The notes under the pieces were generated by a model. That model saw only the letters and a program-made list of their open reading frames with translations, was not told the DNA's origin and made no database searches. This document shows, one piece after another, positions 22,811 through 23,899 of a stretch of 23,899 nt of DNA. Origin of the DNA: an uncultured Fusobacterium sp. (GTDB lineage Bacteria; Fusobacteriota; Fusobacteriia; Fusobacteriales; Fusobacteriaceae). Numbering within the stretch: position 1 is the stretch's first letter; every line of letters starts with the position of its first letter. Where the stretch lies: contig UQXM01000010.1 in assembly GCA_900545035.1 (NCBI GenBank), positions 1 through 23,899 of the forward strand, in the 5' to 3' direction. Both the position numbers and the translations under genes were made by a program.

Positions 22811-23803
22811 ATGGGAAATGAAATATTAATAGCTATGGTTATTCTTGGGGTTACAGGATTAGCTATGGGATTATTCTTAGCCTTTGCCTCTAAAAAATTC
22901 GAGGTACAGGTTGATGAAAGAGTATCAGCAATAACAGCATGTCTTCCAGGTGCAAACTGTGGAGGTTGTGGATTTCCGGGATGCGGAGGATATGCAGATG
23001 CAGTAGTAAATAAAGGAGCAAAACCTAATATGTGTGCTCCCGGTGGTAAAGCAGTGGCAGATAAAATCTGCGATATTATGGGAATGACTGCTGAAGCTTC
23101 AACAGGTCCTAAAATTGTTGCAAGAGTTCTTTGCCAAGGAAAACATGAAAATGCAGCAGAAAAATATAATTTCAGAGGAGACATTAAAACTTGTGCTGCT
23201 ATGAATTTGTATGCAGCAGGAGAAAAGTCATGTTCATATGCTTGTCTTGGAAAGGGAGACTGCGTAAAAGTATGTCCTGTAGGTGCAATTTCTATTGTTG
23301 ACGGAATTGCTCACATTGACGAAGACAAATGTGTATCTTGCGGAGCTTGTTCAAAAGCTTGTCCTAAACTTGTAATTGCAATGCTTCCTCAGCCACAGAA
23401 AGTAAATGTACTTTGTTCTTCTAAAGACAAAGGTGCAGATGCAAGAAAGAACTGTAAAACAGCTTGTATCGGTTGCGGAATGTGTGCTAAGGCTTGTCCT
23501 GTAGGTGCGATTACAGTTGAAAACAATCTTGCTAAGATTGATCCTGAAAAATGTATTCAATGCGGATTATGTGCGACTAAGTGTCCTACAAAAGCTATCA
23601 ACAGCCTTGTAGTTCCTAAAAAAGCAGTAATCGTTGAGGAAAAATGTGTGGGATGTACAATATGTGCTAAGAACTGTCCTGTATCAGCTATTGAAGGAGC
23701 AATAAAAGAAAAGCATAAAGTAGACCCTGCTAAATGTGTAGGCTGCGGAATTTGTGCTTCTAAATGTCCTAAGAAAGCAATAGAAATGGAAGAAGTAAAA
23801 TAA
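22811..23803 (+). CDS. rnfB: Rnf complex subunit B (polyferredoxin, ferredoxin-accepting)
   Basis: The 330-residue subunit that takes electrons from reduced ferredoxin. One N-terminal helix (about 4-25) anchors it. The Fe-S domain follows, with C50, C53, C58 and C75 (CGGCGFPGC...C). Then come six ferredoxin-like four-cysteine motifs at about 141-155, 174-184, 219-229, 248-258, 279-289 and 309-319, the later ones in CxxCxxCxxxCP form. That predicts about seven [4Fe-4S] clusters. Proteobacterial RnfB has far fewer; the long form is usual in clostridia and fusobacteria. I chose ATG 22811 because the TTG at 22799 overlaps the GGAGG (22801-22805) that serves this ATG. It is the last gene of the operon, ending at the terminator at 23814. 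Confidence 0.96.
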   Translation: MGNEILIAMVILGVTGLAMGLFLAFASKKFEVQVDERVSAITACLPGANCGGCGFPGCGGYADAVVNKGAKPNMCAPGGKAVADKICDIMGMTAEASTGPKIVARVLCQGKHENAAEKYNFRGDIKTCAAMNLYAAGEKSCSYACLGKGDCVKVCPVGAISIVDGIAHIDEDKCVSCGACSKACPKLVIAMLPQPQKVNVLCSSKDKGADARKNCKTACIGCGMCAKACPVGAITVENNLAKIDPEKCIQCGLCATKCPTKAINSLVVPKKAVIVEEKCVGCTICAKNCPVSAIEGAIKEKHKVDPAKCVGCGICASKCPKKAIEMEEVK

Positions 23804-23813
23804 ATATATTTTT

Positions 23814-23842
23814 AAACTCCGGTGTACAGCCGGAGTTTTTTC
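23814..23842 (+). terminator. Rho-independent terminator of the rnf operon
   Basis: AAACTCCGG (23814-23822), loop TGTACAG, CCGGAGTTT (23830-23838), followed by a T-run. It is a perfect 9-bp stem, 10 bp after the rnfB stop. The remaining bases to the window end show no gene. Confidence 0.9.
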
Positions 23843-23899
23843 TAAATTTATAAATCGTTGAAGAAAAAAATGTGAAATTATACTGAAATTTAAAAAAAT

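Overview
The window is AT-rich (roughly one third G+C by eye) and reads as the chromosome of an anaerobic, amino-acid-fermenting bacterium. The best fit is Fusobacterium or a close relative in the Fusobacteriota. The reasons are the strong AGA bias for arginine, clear purine-rich ribosome binding sites, an rnfCDGEAB operon, two single-chain iron-sulfur L-serine dehydratases and a recF-gyrB-gyrA cluster without dnaA/dnaN beside it. Genus is inferred from gene content and was not tested by a search.

Layout. 1-143: 3' end of a tRNA (probably Asp), its terminator and a bidirectional terminator. 153-1229 (minus): a small unknown membrane-anchored protein and an XRE-cupin regulator. 1230-1613: regulatory region with divergent promoters and a repeated operator-like site. 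1614-4119: a PTS-IIC-like membrane protein, a palindromic repeat element and L-serine dehydratase copy 1, closed by a terminator. 4236-5161: a DMT/EamA transporter and terminator. 5155-5403 (minus): remnant of a Fic-domain gene broken by frameshifts. 5562-16737: a tightly packed run of nine genes (S4-domain protein, recF, dciA-like, gyrB, gyrA, a tandem USP-like protein, a metallophosphoesterase, pheS, pheT) ending at a strong terminator that overlaps the pheT stop. 16785-17990: L-serine dehydratase copy 2. 18001-18076: a second, shorter palindromic element. 18103-18669: pth. 18702-23841: the rnfCDGEAB operon with promoter and terminator.

How the parts fit. The replication and topology genes (recF, dciA-like, gyrBA) appear to share a transcription unit with phenylalanyl-tRNA synthetase. 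The two serine dehydratases (serine to pyruvate plus ammonia) and the ferredoxin:NAD+ oxidoreductase Rnf fit energy metabolism based on amino-acid fermentation: pyruvate oxidation gives reduced ferredoxin, and Rnf converts it to an ion gradient. The XRE-cupin regulator next to the transporter/dehydratase pair is a candidate local controller.

Nothing here is clearly a new multi-gene system; most of the window is core housekeeping. The observations most worth checking are a MITE-like palindrome family with two members, loss of the C-terminal cysteine in one of two serine dehydratase paralogues, a zinc ribbon on a DciA-like protein, the same Ser/Thr-to-Ala change in the flavinylation motifs of both RnfD and RnfG, Asn at the quinolone-determining position 83 of GyrA, and the Fic relic.
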